A stretch of 64,000 nucleotides of DNA, taken from the NCBI RefSeq assembly GCF_001699815.1, contig NZ_MCGB01000092.1:62001-126000 (forward strand), written 5' to 3'. Position 1 is the stretch's first letter. Each line of letters begins with the position of its first letter. Of this stretch, positions 1 through 9,384 are shown in pieces. The stretch comes from Ralstonia pickettii (GTDB lineage: Bacteria; Pseudomonadota; Gammaproteobacteria; Burkholderiales; Burkholderiaceae). Under the pieces are notes generated by a model. The model saw nothing but the letters and a program-made list of their open reading frames with translations. It made no database searches and had not been told where the DNA came from. Both the position numbers and the translations under genes were made by a program.

Positions 1-1401
1 CGCGCGGCCCGGTGCGGCCAGGATGAAGCCCCATTCACCAAAGGACGGCACCAGCGCGTGGTACGGCCACGTGCGGTAACCGGCTTCCTTCAGCGTCGCA
101 TCCACACACCAGTACGAACGCGGCGCGAAATAGGGCGACGTGGCTTGAATGACAACCAGGCCCGTATCCGCCACATGGCGCGACAGCAGTCGATAGAACG
201 GCACCGAATACAGCTTGCCGATGCTGAAGTTGGACGGGTCCGGAAAATCGACGATGGCCACATCGAACATGTCGGTGGCGGTCTGCATCCATTGCGCAGC
301 ATCGGCGTTGACCACCGTCACGCGCGGGTCACTGAACGCATGCTGATTGAGCGCAACCAATGCCTCGGCGTGCGAGAACAGGTTCGTCATGCGTGGGTCC
401 AGGTCGACCAGCGTGACGTGCTCGATTTGCGGGTACTTCAGGATCTGCCGCAGCGCGAGTCCGTCGCCGCCGCCCAGCACCAGCACGCGCCGCGCACCGC
501 GCACGGCTTCGAGCGCAGGCAGCACCAGCGCCTCGTGATAGCGGTATTCGTCGCGCGAGGAAAACTGCAGGTTGCCGTTGATGTACAGGCGCAGGTCGTC
601 TTTCCAGCGCGTGACGACCAGCCGCTGATACGGCGAGGAAATCGCGTGGATGATCTCGTCGCCAAAGAGCGCGCGCTCCGACCAGTGCGTGAGCTTGTCT
701 GACGCGCCAAAGCCCGCGAGCAATGCTGCCGCTACCGCGCCGGCGCGCCACGCCATCGCGGTACGCATGCGGGCCGAAAGCGCCAGCTCGGCGCGGAAGT
801 GCCAGAGCGTCCAGACCGCAATCGCGGTATTGAACAGGCCGAACAGGAAGCCGGTGCGCACCAGCCCCAGGCGCGGCGCCAGCACCAGCGGAAACAGCAG
901 CGACACCGCCAGCGCGCCAAGGTAATCGAACGTCAGCACGCGGCTGACGAGATCGGAGAACTTTGCCTGCCGCCGATGCAGCATGCGCATCACCAGCGGG
1001 ATCTCCATGCCGACCAGTACGCCGATCACCGTCACCAGCGCGTACAGCACCAGGCGGAACGGCGCCGATTCCAGCGCAAACAACGCAAACAGCGCCGCGG
1101 CAGACACGCCGCCAAACAGCCCGACCAGCAATTCCAGATCGACAAAGCGGGCAAGCAGCGCGTCATCGGCCACGTAGCGCGAGAGCCACGAGCCGATGCC
1201 CATCGCAAACAGATAGGCGCCGATGATGGAAGAGAACTGCAGGATGGAATCGCCCAGCAGGTACGAAGCCAATGCCCCGGCAATCAATTCGTAAGCGAGC
1301 CCGCACGAGGCCACCACAAAGACGGCGAGGACCAGCAAGGCATTGCCGCGGCCCGAAGGCTGCGTAGGTTCGTATGTGGCGTCAGGCTGCGGCGTCGACA
1401 T
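1..1401 (-). CDS. Spermidine synthase-like aminopropyltransferase with N-terminal membrane domain (partial, runs off left edge)
   Basis: The first 467 residues are visible and no stop is reached before the window edge. Residues about 20-230 form several hydrophobic helices, so the protein sits in the inner membrane. A soluble Rossmann methyltransferase-fold domain follows. It shows the SAM-site glycine motif GGGDG, the acidic end of beta-2 (VDLDP) and a DFPDPS motif equivalent to the catalytic D-x-x-D of aminopropyltransferases. Family knowledge: the enzyme would transfer aminopropyl from decarboxylated SAM to an amine. The divergent operon starting at 1579 encodes SpeD, the enzyme that makes that donor, which supports a shared pathway. 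The real acceptor is unknown; membrane-fused members need not make spermidine. Confidence 0.85.
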   Translation of the reverse strand, partial: MSTPQPDATYEPTQPSGRGNALLVLAVFVVASCGLAYELIAGALASYLLGDSILQFSSIIGAYLFAMGIGSWLSRYVADDALLARFVDLELLVGLFGGVSAAALFALFALESAPFRLVLYALVTVIGVLVGMEIPLVMRMLHRRQAKFSDLVSRVLTFDYLGALAVSLLFPLVLAPRLGLVRTGFLFGLFNTAIAVWTLWHFRAELALSARMRTAMAWRAGAVAAALLAGFGASDKLTHWSERALFGDEIIHAISSPYQRLVVTRWKDDLRLYINGNLQFSSRDEYRYHEALVLPALEAVRGARRVLVLGGGDGLALRQILKYPQIEHVTLVDLDPRMTNLFSHAEALVALNQHAFSDPRVTVVNADAAQWMQTATDMFDVAIVDFPDPSNFSIGKLYSVPFYRLLSRHVADTGLVVIQATSPYFAPRSYWCVDATLKEAGYRTWPYHALVPSFGEWGFILAAPGRA

Positions 1402-1578
1402 GCTGCGGGGGTGGAAAATGAAGGGGCGTTAACAAACGGCGGATGCCAAGGCGAGCGCGATTGTGCCGCCTTTTTTCCCGGCCTGCGAGCCGCCTGGTGC
1501 GGGGCTGCATCGGGGGGTACGCAAGCGGCGCATCAGCCGCTATAGTGGCGCCACCTATGTACTGCTCGGCCTCTACCC

Positions 1579-1977
1579 ATGCCCGACATGACCGCTCCCG
1601 TGATCGCCTATGCCTCGCACCTGCTGGCGGGCGCCGTGGTGTTCTCCGGCTTCTTTTTCGTCTATCTGCGCCTGACGCCGTATGACGAGTTCAAGCTGAT
1701 CCGCGAAGGCAATATTGCGGCGGCGCTGTCGCTGTCCGGTGCGCTGCTCGGCTTCGTGCTGACCATTGCGTCGAGCATCACGCATGCCGATGGCTTGGTG
1801 CCGTTCCTGTTCTGGGCGGTGATGGCGTCGGTGGTGCAGCTGATCGTCTTCCTGGTGCTCACGCGGCTGATGCCGGACTACCGGCTGCAGATCGAGCACA
1901 ACAACATCGCCGCCGGTATGCTGTTTGGCGTGAGCGCGCTGGCCGTTGGCGTGATCAACGCCGCGTGCCTGTCGTGA
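1579..1977 (+). CDS. DUF350 (YjfL-type) inner-membrane protein
   Basis: A 132-residue, strongly hydrophobic protein with about four membrane segments and short polar loops (YDEFKL, HADGL, PDYRLQIEHNN), typical of DUF350 proteins. It is the first gene of an operon with SPFH, DUF4178 and SpeD genes; the next start lies 49 bases downstream. A TATAGT -10-like hexamer at 1541-1546 is the best promoter candidate, but its -35 is weak. In E. coli the DUF350 protein YjfL sits beside a PspA homologue and a glutathionylspermidine-synthase-like ATP-grasp gene, so a link between membrane stress and polyamines recurs. Molecular function is unknown. Confidence 0.8.
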   Translation: MPDMTAPVIAYASHLLAGAVVFSGFFFVYLRLTPYDEFKLIREGNIAAALSLSGALLGFVLTIASSITHADGLVPFLFWAVMASVVQLIVFLVLTRLMPDYRLQIEHNNIAAGMLFGVSALAVGVINAACLS

Positions 1978-2026
1978 CCTTGTCCTGATTGTTCCTGCCC
2001 CGCGAGTCATCGCGAAGGAGTCTGCT

Positions 2027-3076
2027 GTGAGCCTGTCCAGTTTCATCAAGAAGCAGTTCATCGACATCCTGCAATGGACGGAGAGCGAAGACGGCGTGCT
2101 CGCCTGGCGCTATCCGATGCAGGACATGGAAATCCAGAACGGCGGCACCCTGGTCGTGCGCGACTCGCAGATGGCGATGTTCGTCAACGAAGGCCAGATC
2201 GCCGACGTATTTGGCGCCGGCACCTTCAAGCTGACCACGCAGACGCTGCCCGTTCTCACGTACCTGAAGAACTGGGACAAGCTGTTCGAGTCCCCCTTCA
2301 AGTCCGACGTCTACTACTTCAGCACGCGCCAGCAACTGGGCCGCCGCTGGGGTACGCCGCAGCCCGTGACGGTGCGCGACAAGGATTTCGGCATGATCCG
2401 CCTGCGCGCCTTTGGCGTGTACGCCTACCACGTGGCCGATCCGAAGCTCTTCTACCAGCAGGTGAGCGGCACACGCGACATCTACACCGTGGATGAAGTC
2501 GAGGCGCAACTCGCCCCCGTCATCATGGGTGCGATGGCGACGGCGTTTGGCGAATCCGGCGTGCCCTTCCTGGACCTGGCCGCCAACCAGATGCTGATGT
2601 CGAACAAGGTGCGCGAGGCGCTGCTGCCGCAGTTCACGCAGTACGGCCTGGCGCTCGACAGCTTCCAGGTGTCCAGCGTCACGCTGCCGGACGAACTGCA
2701 GGCCGCGCTGGACCGCCGGATCAGCATGGACATGACCGGCGACATGCAGCGCTTCACGCAATACCAGACGGCCGAATCGCTGCCGCTGGCGGCACGCAAC
2801 GAAGGCGGCATCGCCGGTACGGGTGCGGGTTTGGCGGCAGGGCTGGCAATGGGCCAGGCGATGGCCGACAGCCTGCGTACCGCTGTGCAGGGCAACGCTG
2901 GCGGTGCGGCTGCTCCTGCAGCGCAATCTGCCGCCGCCGTCCCAGCTGCTCCGGCAGCGGACGACCCCACCGCACGCCTGGCCAAGCTCAAGGAACTGCT
3001 CGACAAGGGCCTCATCACGCAAGCGGACTTCGATGCCGGCAAGGCTGCCGTGCTGAAGGCGCTGACCGGAGGCTGA
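2027..3076 (+). CDS. SPFH-domain protein with C-terminal SHOCT motif
   Basis: A 349-residue protein starting at GTG with AAGGAG at 2015-2020. Residues about 30-240 resemble the SPFH/band-7 family often named 'virion core protein-like'. They are followed by an Ala/Gly-rich linker and a short helical C-terminal SHOCT-like motif (LAKLKELLDKGLITQADFD, about 315-340). SPFH proteins scaffold membrane microdomains, while SHOCT motifs are small oligomerisation or tethering modules. No N-terminal membrane helix is evident, so association with the membrane would be peripheral, possibly through the DUF350 partner. It sits between DUF350 and DUF4178 genes. The exact role is inferred from context only. 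Confidence 0.8.
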   Translation: MSLSSFIKKQFIDILQWTESEDGVLAWRYPMQDMEIQNGGTLVVRDSQMAMFVNEGQIADVFGAGTFKLTTQTLPVLTYLKNWDKLFESPFKSDVYYFSTRQQLGRRWGTPQPVTVRDKDFGMIRLRAFGVYAYHVADPKLFYQQVSGTRDIYTVDEVEAQLAPVIMGAMATAFGESGVPFLDLAANQMLMSNKVREALLPQFTQYGLALDSFQVSSVTLPDELQAALDRRISMDMTGDMQRFTQYQTAESLPLAARNEGGIAGTGAGLAAGLAMGQAMADSLRTAVQGNAGGAAAPAAQSAAAVPAAPAADDPTARLAKLKELLDKGLITQADFDAGKAAVLKALTGG

Positions 3077-3163
3077 GCCCCGGCCCGCTGATCGGATGAC
3101 CGGGCGGCACCGCAAGCCGCCCGTTTTTCTGCGCCATTTTTCGCGCAATCGAACGACCTGACC

Positions 3164-4609
3164 ATGTTTCATGCCAACTGCCCGGCGTGTGGCGCGCCGG
3201 TGGAACTGAAGTCTGCAGCTGCCGTCATGGCGGTGTGCAGCTTCTGCAAGAGCACGTTGCTGCGCGACGGCGAGACGCTTTCCGACATCGGCAAGATGTC
3301 CGCCGTGCTGGAGGACTACGCACGCGTGCAGATCGGCACCACCGGGCGCTACAAGAACAAGGCGTTCACAATTGTCGGCCGCATCCAGCTGCGTTACGAC
3401 GCGGGTTTCTGGAACGAGTGGTACGTGCTGTTTGACGACGGCTCCGATGGCTGGCTGGCGGAAGCGTCCGGACAAGTCACGATGACCTTCGCGCGCGGTA
3501 CGCCTGCCAATGCGGTCGCGTTTGAGGGGCTGCGCCCGGGGCAGCTGTACGATGCCGAGGGCAAGCAGTTCACGCTGTCCGACGTGCGCGAAGCCGATTG
3601 CACCGGCGGCCAGGGCGAATTGCCGTTCCGCGTGGGCGAAGGCTGGCACGCGCGTGTGGCCGATGGCCGCCGCGAAGACGCTTTCATCACGCTGGACTAC
3701 TCCGATGGCACGGCGCCAGCGCTCTACGTGGGCGAAGCCACCACGCTCGATGTGCTCGAGTGCCAGCTTCTGCGCACCGACGCCGAGATCAAGGAAACCG
3801 CCGGCCGCATTCCGGGCAAGCTGACGAATCTCGATTGCCCGCAGTGCGGCACATCGATCCCATTCAGCCCCGGCGTAACGGGCCACGTGCTGTGCCCCGG
3901 CTGCGGCGCGGCCATCGATGCGGCCACGCCGCGCGGCGACATCATCGCGCGCGCACGGTCGGTGCCGCAGGTGGCCACCACGCTGGAGCTGGGCGACAAG
4001 GCGCTCATCGATGGCCTGCAATGGCAGGTGATCGGCGTGATGCGCCGCGCGGTGGTCGACGGCGGCGGCGAATGGTTCGAATACCTGCTGTACACGCCCA
4101 AGCGCGGTTTCAGCTGGATGGTCGAAACCGATGACGGCTGGTTCCGCGCCAACGTGCTCGACCGCTGGCCCACCCGGAACGACGGGCGCACCGCGGTGCT
4201 CGACGGCAAGGTCTACGCCCGCGACGAGGACTACACCTCGCGCGTGACCTACGCCGCCGGGGCCTTCAACTGGCGCGTGCAAACAGGTGACCAGACGCGC
4301 GTTGTTGAATACACCGCCGGCGGGGAAAGCTTGGCTGCGGAGAGCGACGCGCATGAGCTCACGTGGTCGAAGAGCACGCCCGTGAGTGCCGCGCAGATCA
4401 AGGCCTGGTTCGGCAAGGTTGTCGCCGAGCCGGCCAAGGCGTCGTCGAATTACATGACGGTGGCGGTGGTCGCCTGTGTGCTGCTCGGTCTGCTGAACCT
4501 CGTGCCGTTCTTCATGGCGCCGGGCTCGGTGTTTGGTATCACGTTCTTCGCGGCGTTGCTGTTGCTGGTGCCCGCGTGGCTGGTCGCCAAGATTGGGGGC
4601 GGGGAATGA
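3164..4609 (+). CDS. DUF4178 protein with zinc ribbons and C-terminal membrane helices
   Basis: A 481-residue protein. It opens with a zinc-ribbon pair (CPACG near residue 6 and CSFC near residue 27), continues with DUF4178-like beta-rich repeats containing W/Y-rich segments (NEWYVLFDDGSDGWLAEA), and carries a second ribbon in the middle (CPQCG and CPGCG, about residues 225-250). The last 45 residues hold two hydrophobic helices. The tandem ribbon-plus-DUF4178 layout suggests a cytoplasmic sensor or adaptor anchored to the membrane. Its stop overlaps the start of the next gene (ATGA), so the two are translationally coupled. No catalytic motif was recognised. Confidence 0.8.
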   Translation: MFHANCPACGAPVELKSAAAVMAVCSFCKSTLLRDGETLSDIGKMSAVLEDYARVQIGTTGRYKNKAFTIVGRIQLRYDAGFWNEWYVLFDDGSDGWLAEASGQVTMTFARGTPANAVAFEGLRPGQLYDAEGKQFTLSDVREADCTGGQGELPFRVGEGWHARVADGRREDAFITLDYSDGTAPALYVGEATTLDVLECQLLRTDAEIKETAGRIPGKLTNLDCPQCGTSIPFSPGVTGHVLCPGCGAAIDAATPRGDIIARARSVPQVATTLELGDKALIDGLQWQVIGVMRRAVVDGGGEWFEYLLYTPKRGFSWMVETDDGWFRANVLDRWPTRNDGRTAVLDGKVYARDEDYTSRVTYAAGAFNWRVQTGDQTRVVEYTAGGESLAAESDAHELTWSKSTPVSAAQIKAWFGKVVAEPAKASSNYMTVAVVACVLLGLLNLVPFFMAPGSVFGITFFAALLLLVPAWLVAKIGGGE

Positions 4610-4794
4610 AGAACTGGTTCGTTCTCTATGCCGTGGCCGTGGTGATTGGCGCCACCTATATGGACTGGAAGGCCGGCTTTGCCGCGCCGCGCACGCCGTC
4701 GTACGGCAGCAGCTCGGGCGGGTCGTCGTCTTACTGGGGCGGCTCATCGGGCGGCAGCGGTTATGGCGGTGGTTTTAGCGGGGGCCACAAGTGA
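4606..4794 (+). CDS. Small membrane-anchored protein with Gly/Ser/Tyr-rich tail
   Basis: A 62-residue protein. It has one N-terminal hydrophobic helix (NWFVLYAVAVVIGATYMDW) and a low-complexity tail of Ser, Gly and Tyr (SSSGGSSSYWGGSSGGSGYG) ending in GGHK. Its ATG overlaps the DUF4178 stop and its own TGA overlaps the GTG start of speD, so it is held inside a tightly coupled operon, which is the main argument that it is real. The single helix would place the flexible tail at the membrane surface. I do not recognise a family. The C-terminal His and Lys could matter if the tail is a substrate, but that is speculation. Confidence 0.7.
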   Translation: MKNWFVLYAVAVVIGATYMDWKAGFAAPRTPSYGSSSGGSSSYWGGSSGGSGYGGGFSGGHK

Positions 4795-5216
4795 CGCGCA
4801 CCGATGCAGCGCTTTCTGTGGAAGAAGCACCCGCCGCCGTGGGCGAGCATCTGCTGCTCGATCTGTATGGCGTTGCGCCTGTGCTGTTGCGCGATGCGGC
4901 CACACTGGAAACCGCACTGCGCGATGCTGCCAACGCACTGGGTGCGACCATCCTGCATGCACATCTGCATCGCTTCGATTCCGTGCGCGCCGGTTTGCCC
5001 GGTGGCGAGCAGGGCGGCGTGACCGGTGTGTTGCTGCTCGCCGAATCGCATCTTTCGATTCACACCTGGCCCGAGCACGGGTTTGCCGCCATCGACGCGT
5101 TCATGTGCGGCACCGGCACAACGCATGCCGCGCGCGCCGTGTTCGAGCGCGCGTTGGCGCCGGAACGGGTTGACGTGCGCGTCGCCCGCCGCGGCGGCGA
5201 GCCCGCGCCCCACTGA
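4791..5216 (+). CDS. speD: S-adenosylmethionine decarboxylase proenzyme, short SpeH-like form
   Basis: A 141-residue pyruvoyl enzyme precursor that makes decarboxylated SAM, the aminopropyl donor. The diagnostic self-cleavage motif is present (ESHLSIHTWPE, residues 85-95): cleavage is expected between Glu85 and Ser86, with Ser86 becoming the pyruvoyl group. His91 and Cys106 in the FMCGTG motif match the catalytic residues of the class 1B (Bacillus/Thermotoga) enzymes. The start is GTG, overlapping the previous stop, with no independent Shine-Dalgarno. Being last in the DUF350/SPFH/DUF4178 operon, and opposite a membrane aminopropyltransferase, it looks dedicated to that cluster rather than to bulk spermidine synthesis. 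Confidence 0.9.
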   Translation: MTRTDAALSVEEAPAAVGEHLLLDLYGVAPVLLRDAATLETALRDAANALGATILHAHLHRFDSVRAGLPGGEQGGVTGVLLLAESHLSIHTWPEHGFAAIDAFMCGTGTTHAARAVFERALAPERVDVRVARRGGEPAPH

Positions 5217-5217
5217 T

Positions 5218-6264
5218 CTACACCGGCTGTCCGTCGAATATCACGCGATTGCGCCCCAGCCGTTTGGCGGCCAGCAGGGCGGCATCGGCACGCATGATGA
5301 GGTCTGTCGGCGTGCACAGGTTCTTCTCCGGCTCGCAGCTTGCCAGGCCTACGCTGATGGAGCTGCGGATGTTGGCTTCCGGCGTGGCGATCTCCAGCGA
5401 CTCCACCGCGCTGCGTAGGCGTTCCGCAATGTCGCTGGCCTGCAGTGTGGTCGTATCGGGCAGAACCACCAGGAATTCCTCGCCGCCGTAGCGGCCCACT
5501 GCATCGATGGGGCGCGAATTCACCCGCAGCGTGCGAGCGATCTCAACCAAGACCGCATCGCCCACGGGGTGGCCGTAGGTATCGTTCACGCGCTTGAAGT
5601 GGTCAACATCCACCACCAGCAATGAAAGCGGCTGCCCGTACCGCATCGCGTGGCCGCACTCGCGCGTGAGCAGTTCCATCGCGGCGCGCCGGTTCCAGAT
5701 GCCCAGCATCGGATCCGTCAGGCTTTCGTGGCGCGCAATCTGCAGCTCGGTCAGGATGGAGCGCTGCGTTTCGCTCAGTTCGCGCTCGCGAAATCCCGAT
5801 TCCACCCAACTGGCCAGGTCATTGAGCAGCTCCCGCTCGGCCTGGTCAAACGACCGCGGCTTCTTGTCGAGCACGCAGAGCGTGCCCACGGCATAGCCAG
5901 ACAGATTCCTGACCGGCCGCCCAGCATAGAAGCGGATATGCGGCGCGCCCGTCACGAGCGGGTTGTCGGCAAAGCGCGGGTCGGCCTTGGTGTCTGGAAT
6001 GACGAGCATCTGGTCTTCGGCCACGGCATGGCCGCAGAACGAGATGTCGCGCCCGGTCTCGCGCACGTTCAAGCCGATACAGGATTTGAACCATTGACGC
6101 TGGGCGTCGATGAGCGACACGAGCACAATCGGGGCGTCGAACACGCGCTTGGTCGTGCGCGTGACGCGGTCGAACAACTCCTCGTCGGGTGTGGAGAGCA
6201 ACAGCATGTCTTGCAGCGAGGCAAGACGTTCGGGTTCGTTCGTGGGGATGGGAGCGGGTTTCAT
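5218..6264 (-). CDS. GAF-GGDEF diguanylate cyclase
   Basis: A 348-residue cytoplasmic protein. Residues 10-160 form a GAF sensor domain (FDAPIVLVSLIDAQRQWFKS and DISFCGHAV motifs). Residues 180-345 form a GGDEF domain with the active site GGEEF at 260-264, plus an RxxD inhibitory site (R251-D254) exactly five residues upstream. It should therefore be an active, product-inhibited c-di-GMP synthase. I chose the ATG at 6264 because MKPAPIPTNEPERLASL matches the usual start of this GAF family; an upstream ATG at 6354 would add 30 untypical residues. It lies downstream of fumC in the same direction, about 100 bases apart. The GAF ligand is unknown. Confidence 0.88.
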   Translation of the reverse strand: MKPAPIPTNEPERLASLQDMLLLSTPDEELFDRVTRTTKRVFDAPIVLVSLIDAQRQWFKSCIGLNVRETGRDISFCGHAVAEDQMLVIPDTKADPRFADNPLVTGAPHIRFYAGRPVRNLSGYAVGTLCVLDKKPRSFDQAERELLNDLASWVESGFRERELSETQRSILTELQIARHESLTDPMLGIWNRRAAMELLTRECGHAMRYGQPLSLLVVDVDHFKRVNDTYGHPVGDAVLVEIARTLRVNSRPIDAVGRYGGEEFLVVLPDTTTLQASDIAERLRSAVESLEIATPEANIRSSISVGLASCEPEKNLCTPTDLIMRADAALLAAKRLGRNRVIFDGQPV

Positions 6265-6364
6265 GCGCAAGGCGCACCGGCCGGGCCGGCGCTCTTGAAA
6301 CGGGCAATGGAAAAGGAAAAGGGATAGGCCGCGCATAGCAAGCCGCGGGCCCATGATAGTTTAC

Positions 6365-7750
6365 TTAGCGGCCAACCATGTTCTCCGGCCGCACCCACGC
6401 ATCGAACTGCTCGGAGGTGACATAGCCAAGCGCCAGCGCGGCCTCGCGCAGGCTGGTGCCTTCCTTGTGCGCCTTCTTGGCGATCTGCGCCGATTTGTCG
6501 TAGCCAATATGCGGGTTGAGCGCTGTCACCAGCATCAGCGAGCGTTGTACCAGCTCGTCGATACGGTCGCGGTTCGGCTCGATACCCGCGGCGCAGTGAT
6601 CGTTGAAGCTGCGCATGCCGTCGGCCAGCAGGCGCACGCTGTGCAGGAAGTTGTAGGCAATCATCGGGCGGAACACGTTCAGCTCGAAGTTGCCCGACGC
6701 ACCGCCCACGTTCACTGCGACGTCGTTACCGTAGACCTGCGCACACAGCATCGTCACCGCTTCGCTCTGCGTGGGGTTGACCTTGCCGGGCATGATCGAC
6801 GAGCCCGGCTCGTTCTCAGGGATAGAGATTTCTCCCAGCCCGCTGCGTGGTCCACTGGCCAGCCAACGGATGTCGTTGGCGATCTTGGTGAGGCTGGCTG
6901 CCAGCGTTTTCAGCGCGCCGTGCGCATGCACAAGGCCATCGGCCGACGCCATGGTCTCGAACTTGTTCGGCGAGGTGATGAAAGGCAGGCCGGTCAGTTG
7001 CGCCAGCTCTTCGGCCACCTGTTCAGCATAACCGGCCGGTGCGTTGAGGCCGGTGCCGACCGCCGTGCCACCCAGCGCGAGTTCGCACAGGTGTGGCAGG
7101 GCGGCGTTCAGGTGCGTTTCGTTGTGCTGCAACTGTGCAACGTAGCCGGAGAACTCCTGGCCCAGCGTGAGCGGCGTCGCATCCTGCAGGTGCGTACGGC
7201 CGATCTTGATGATGTCGTTGAAGTCGGCAGCTTTCTTGGCGAGGGTCTCCCGCAGCGTGCGCAGCGATGGAATCAGATGGTGCGTGATGGCCGTTACGGC
7301 AGCCACGTGCATCGCGGTCGGGAACACATCGTTGGACGACTGGCTGCGGTTCACATCATCGTTCGGATGCACGAGGCGTGCTTCTCCGCGTTCCCCGCCG
7401 AGCAGCTCGCTGGCGCGATTGGCGAGCACCTCGTTCATGTTCATGTTGGTCTGCGTGCCCGAACCCGTTTGCCAGACCACCAGCGGAAATTCGTTCGGGT
7501 GCTTGCCGGCGATGACTTCATCGGCGGCGCCCACGATGGCGTTGGCCTTGTCTGCGGACAGCAGCCCGAGCCGCTGGTTGACGGTGGCGCTGGCACGTTT
7601 GATGCGGGCGAGCGCGTCGATCAGCTCGCGGGGCATGCGGTCGCCTGCAATGTCGAAGTTCTGCAGCGAGCGTTGCGTTTGTGCGCCCCACAAGTGGTCG
7701 GCAGGGACTTCAATGGGGCCAAAGGTGTCGCGTTCGGTACGGGTGGTCAT
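6365..7750 (-). CDS. fumC: Class II fumarate hydratase
   Basis: A 461-residue cytosolic TCA-cycle enzyme interconverting fumarate and malate. It carries the fumarase/aspartase signature [11 protein letters not shown] with its catalytic Ser loop, the [14 protein letters not shown] substrate-binding segment and [14 protein letters not shown]. Length and full-length similarity match the heat-stable, oxygen-resistant FumC type rather than the Fe-S class I enzyme. The start is the ATG at 7750 ([24 protein letters not shown] is the typical beginning); open frame extends upstream but looks non-coding. It is divergent from the mdtD-like gene at 7928. Confidence 0.96.
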   Translation of the reverse strand: MTTRTERDTFGPIEVPADHLWGAQTQRSLQNFDIAGDRMPRELIDALARIKRASATVNQRLGLLSADKANAIVGAADEVIAGKHPNEFPLVVWQTGSGTQTNMNMNEVLANRASELLGGERGEARLVHPNDDVNRSQSSNDVFPTAMHVAAVTAITHHLIPSLRTLRETLAKKAADFNDIIKIGRTHLQDATPLTLGQEFSGYVAQLQHNETHLNAALPHLCELALGGTAVGTGLNAPAGYAEQVAEELAQLTGLPFITSPNKFETMASADGLVHAHGALKTLAASLTKIANDIRWLASGPRSGLGEISIPENEPGSSIMPGKVNPTQSEAVTMLCAQVYGNDVAVNVGGASGNFELNVFRPMIAYNFLHSVRLLADGMRSFNDHCAAGIEPNRDRIDELVQRSLMLVTALNPHIGYDKSAQIAKKAHKEGTSLREAALALGYVTSEQFDAWVRPENMVGR

Positions 7751-7927
7751 GGCAGGAGCGAGGGCACGAGGAGACTGAGATGAACGCTTCAGTATAGGCA
7801 GAGCGCAGTGCCCTTGTCGGCCGTAGGGCGGATACGCCTGTCGAGCGGGAATCAGCGTTTGCGGGCTCAGGCCAGGCACGCCACAATGACGGCTGCGTCG
7901 CACATCTGCCGGTTCTGCCCCCGCCCC

Positions 7928-9359
7928 ATGCCCACCACGCCCTCCGCCTCCCTCGACACCTCTCTGAAACCGTTGCTCTGGCTGGTGGCGATGGGACTGT
8001 TCATGCAGACGCTCGATTCCACGATCGTCAACACCGCGTTGCCGGCCATGGCACGCAGCCTGTCGGAAAGCCCGCTGAAGATGCAGTCGGTCATCATCGC
8101 CTACACGCTGACGACCGCCATGCTGATGCCTGCGTCGGGATGGCTGGCCGATCGCTTCGGCACGCGGAAGATGTTCTTTGCTGCCATCTTTCTCTTCACC
8201 ATTGGTTCCTTGCTCTGCGCGGAGTCCCGCAGCCTGACCATGCTGATTGCCTCGCGCGTGGTGCAGGGTGTGGGCGGCGCGCTGCTGATGCCCGTGGGGC
8301 GGCTGACGGTGCTGCGCGTGGTGCCGCGCGAGCAGTTCTTGCCGGCCATGAGTTTCGTCACCATCCCCGGGCTGATCGGCCCGCTGATCGGCCCGACGCT
8401 GGGGGGGCTGGCTGGTGGAAGCCGTGTCGTGGCACTGGATCTTCCTGATCAACATTCCCGTGGGCGTGATCGGCGCGCTGGTCACGCTCAAGGTGATGCC
8501 CGATGTGCACGCAGAAGACGACAGCCGCTTCGACTGGTCCGGCTATCTGATGCTGGCCTTCGGCATGGCGGCGGTATCGTTTTCGCTCGACGGGCTGTCG
8601 GAGCTCGGCTTCCAGCACGCGACGGTGCTGGTGCTGCTGGTCTTCGGTCTGGCCGCACTCACCGCCTATTGGCTGCACGCGGGGCGTGTGGCCGGGCCGC
8701 TGTTTCCGCGCACGCTGTTCGGTATTCCGAGCTTTTCCATTGGTGTGCTCGGCAACCTGTTTGCACGCATCGGCAGCGGCGGGATGCCGTTCCTCATTCC
8801 GCTGCTGCTGCAGGTGAGCCTGGGGTACACGCCGCTGCAGGCGGGGCTGATGATGGTGCCGGTGGCCGCAGCCGGCATGGCCGCCAAGCCACTGGGCACC
8901 TGGGCCATCAAGCGCTACGGCTATCGCCGCATGCTGTCCGTCAACACGGTCATGGTCGGCCTGATGATGGCCAGCTTTGCCGTGATGACGCCCAACGTGC
9001 CGGTGTGGCTGCGCATCGTGCAACTGGCGATCTTCGGCACGTTCAACTCGATGCAGTTCACGGCCATGAACACGCTCACGCTCAAGGACCTGACGGGCCC
9101 CCTGGCCAGCGCGGGCAACAGCATGCTCTCGATGGTGATGATGCTGTCGATGAGCCTGGGCGTGGCCGCAGCCGGCGCGTTGCTGACGGGCTTTACCGAC
9201 TTCACCGCCGGACCGGAAGGGCGCGACACGCTGGCGGCGTTCCACAAGACGTTTGTCTGCGTGGGCGTCATGACCTGCGCGGCTGCGTGGATCTTTGCCC
9301 AGCTCTCGCGCTTCGAGTCAACGCACGTCGTCAAGCGGCCCGAGATGGAAGTGCATTGA
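7928..9359 (+). pseudogene. mdtD: MdtD-like DHA2 MFS multidrug exporter, broken by +1 frameshift in a G7 run
   Basis: Two overlapping frames together encode one 14-helix MFS transporter close to E. coli MdtD (motifs [42 protein letters not shown]). The first frame runs from ATG 7928 and fails at the seven Gs at 8401-8407. The second frame resumes at once with [17 protein letters not shown] and continues to the stop at 9359. Six Gs would give [16 protein letters not shown] and an intact protein of about 476 residues. The rest of the gene shows no decay, so a sequencing error or phase-variable slippage is at least as likely as true loss. Substrates of MdtD-like pumps are not well established. 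Confidence 0.85.
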
Positions 9360-9384
9360 ACGCCCGCTTCGGCGACCGGGCTGA

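Noticed and set aside
1955-4747. A 930-codon open frame on the minus strand opposite the SPFH and DUF4178 genes
   Set aside because: It is a codon-position shadow typical of GC-rich DNA: Arg/His/Gln-rich, no domain, and fully antisense to recognised families with good start sites.
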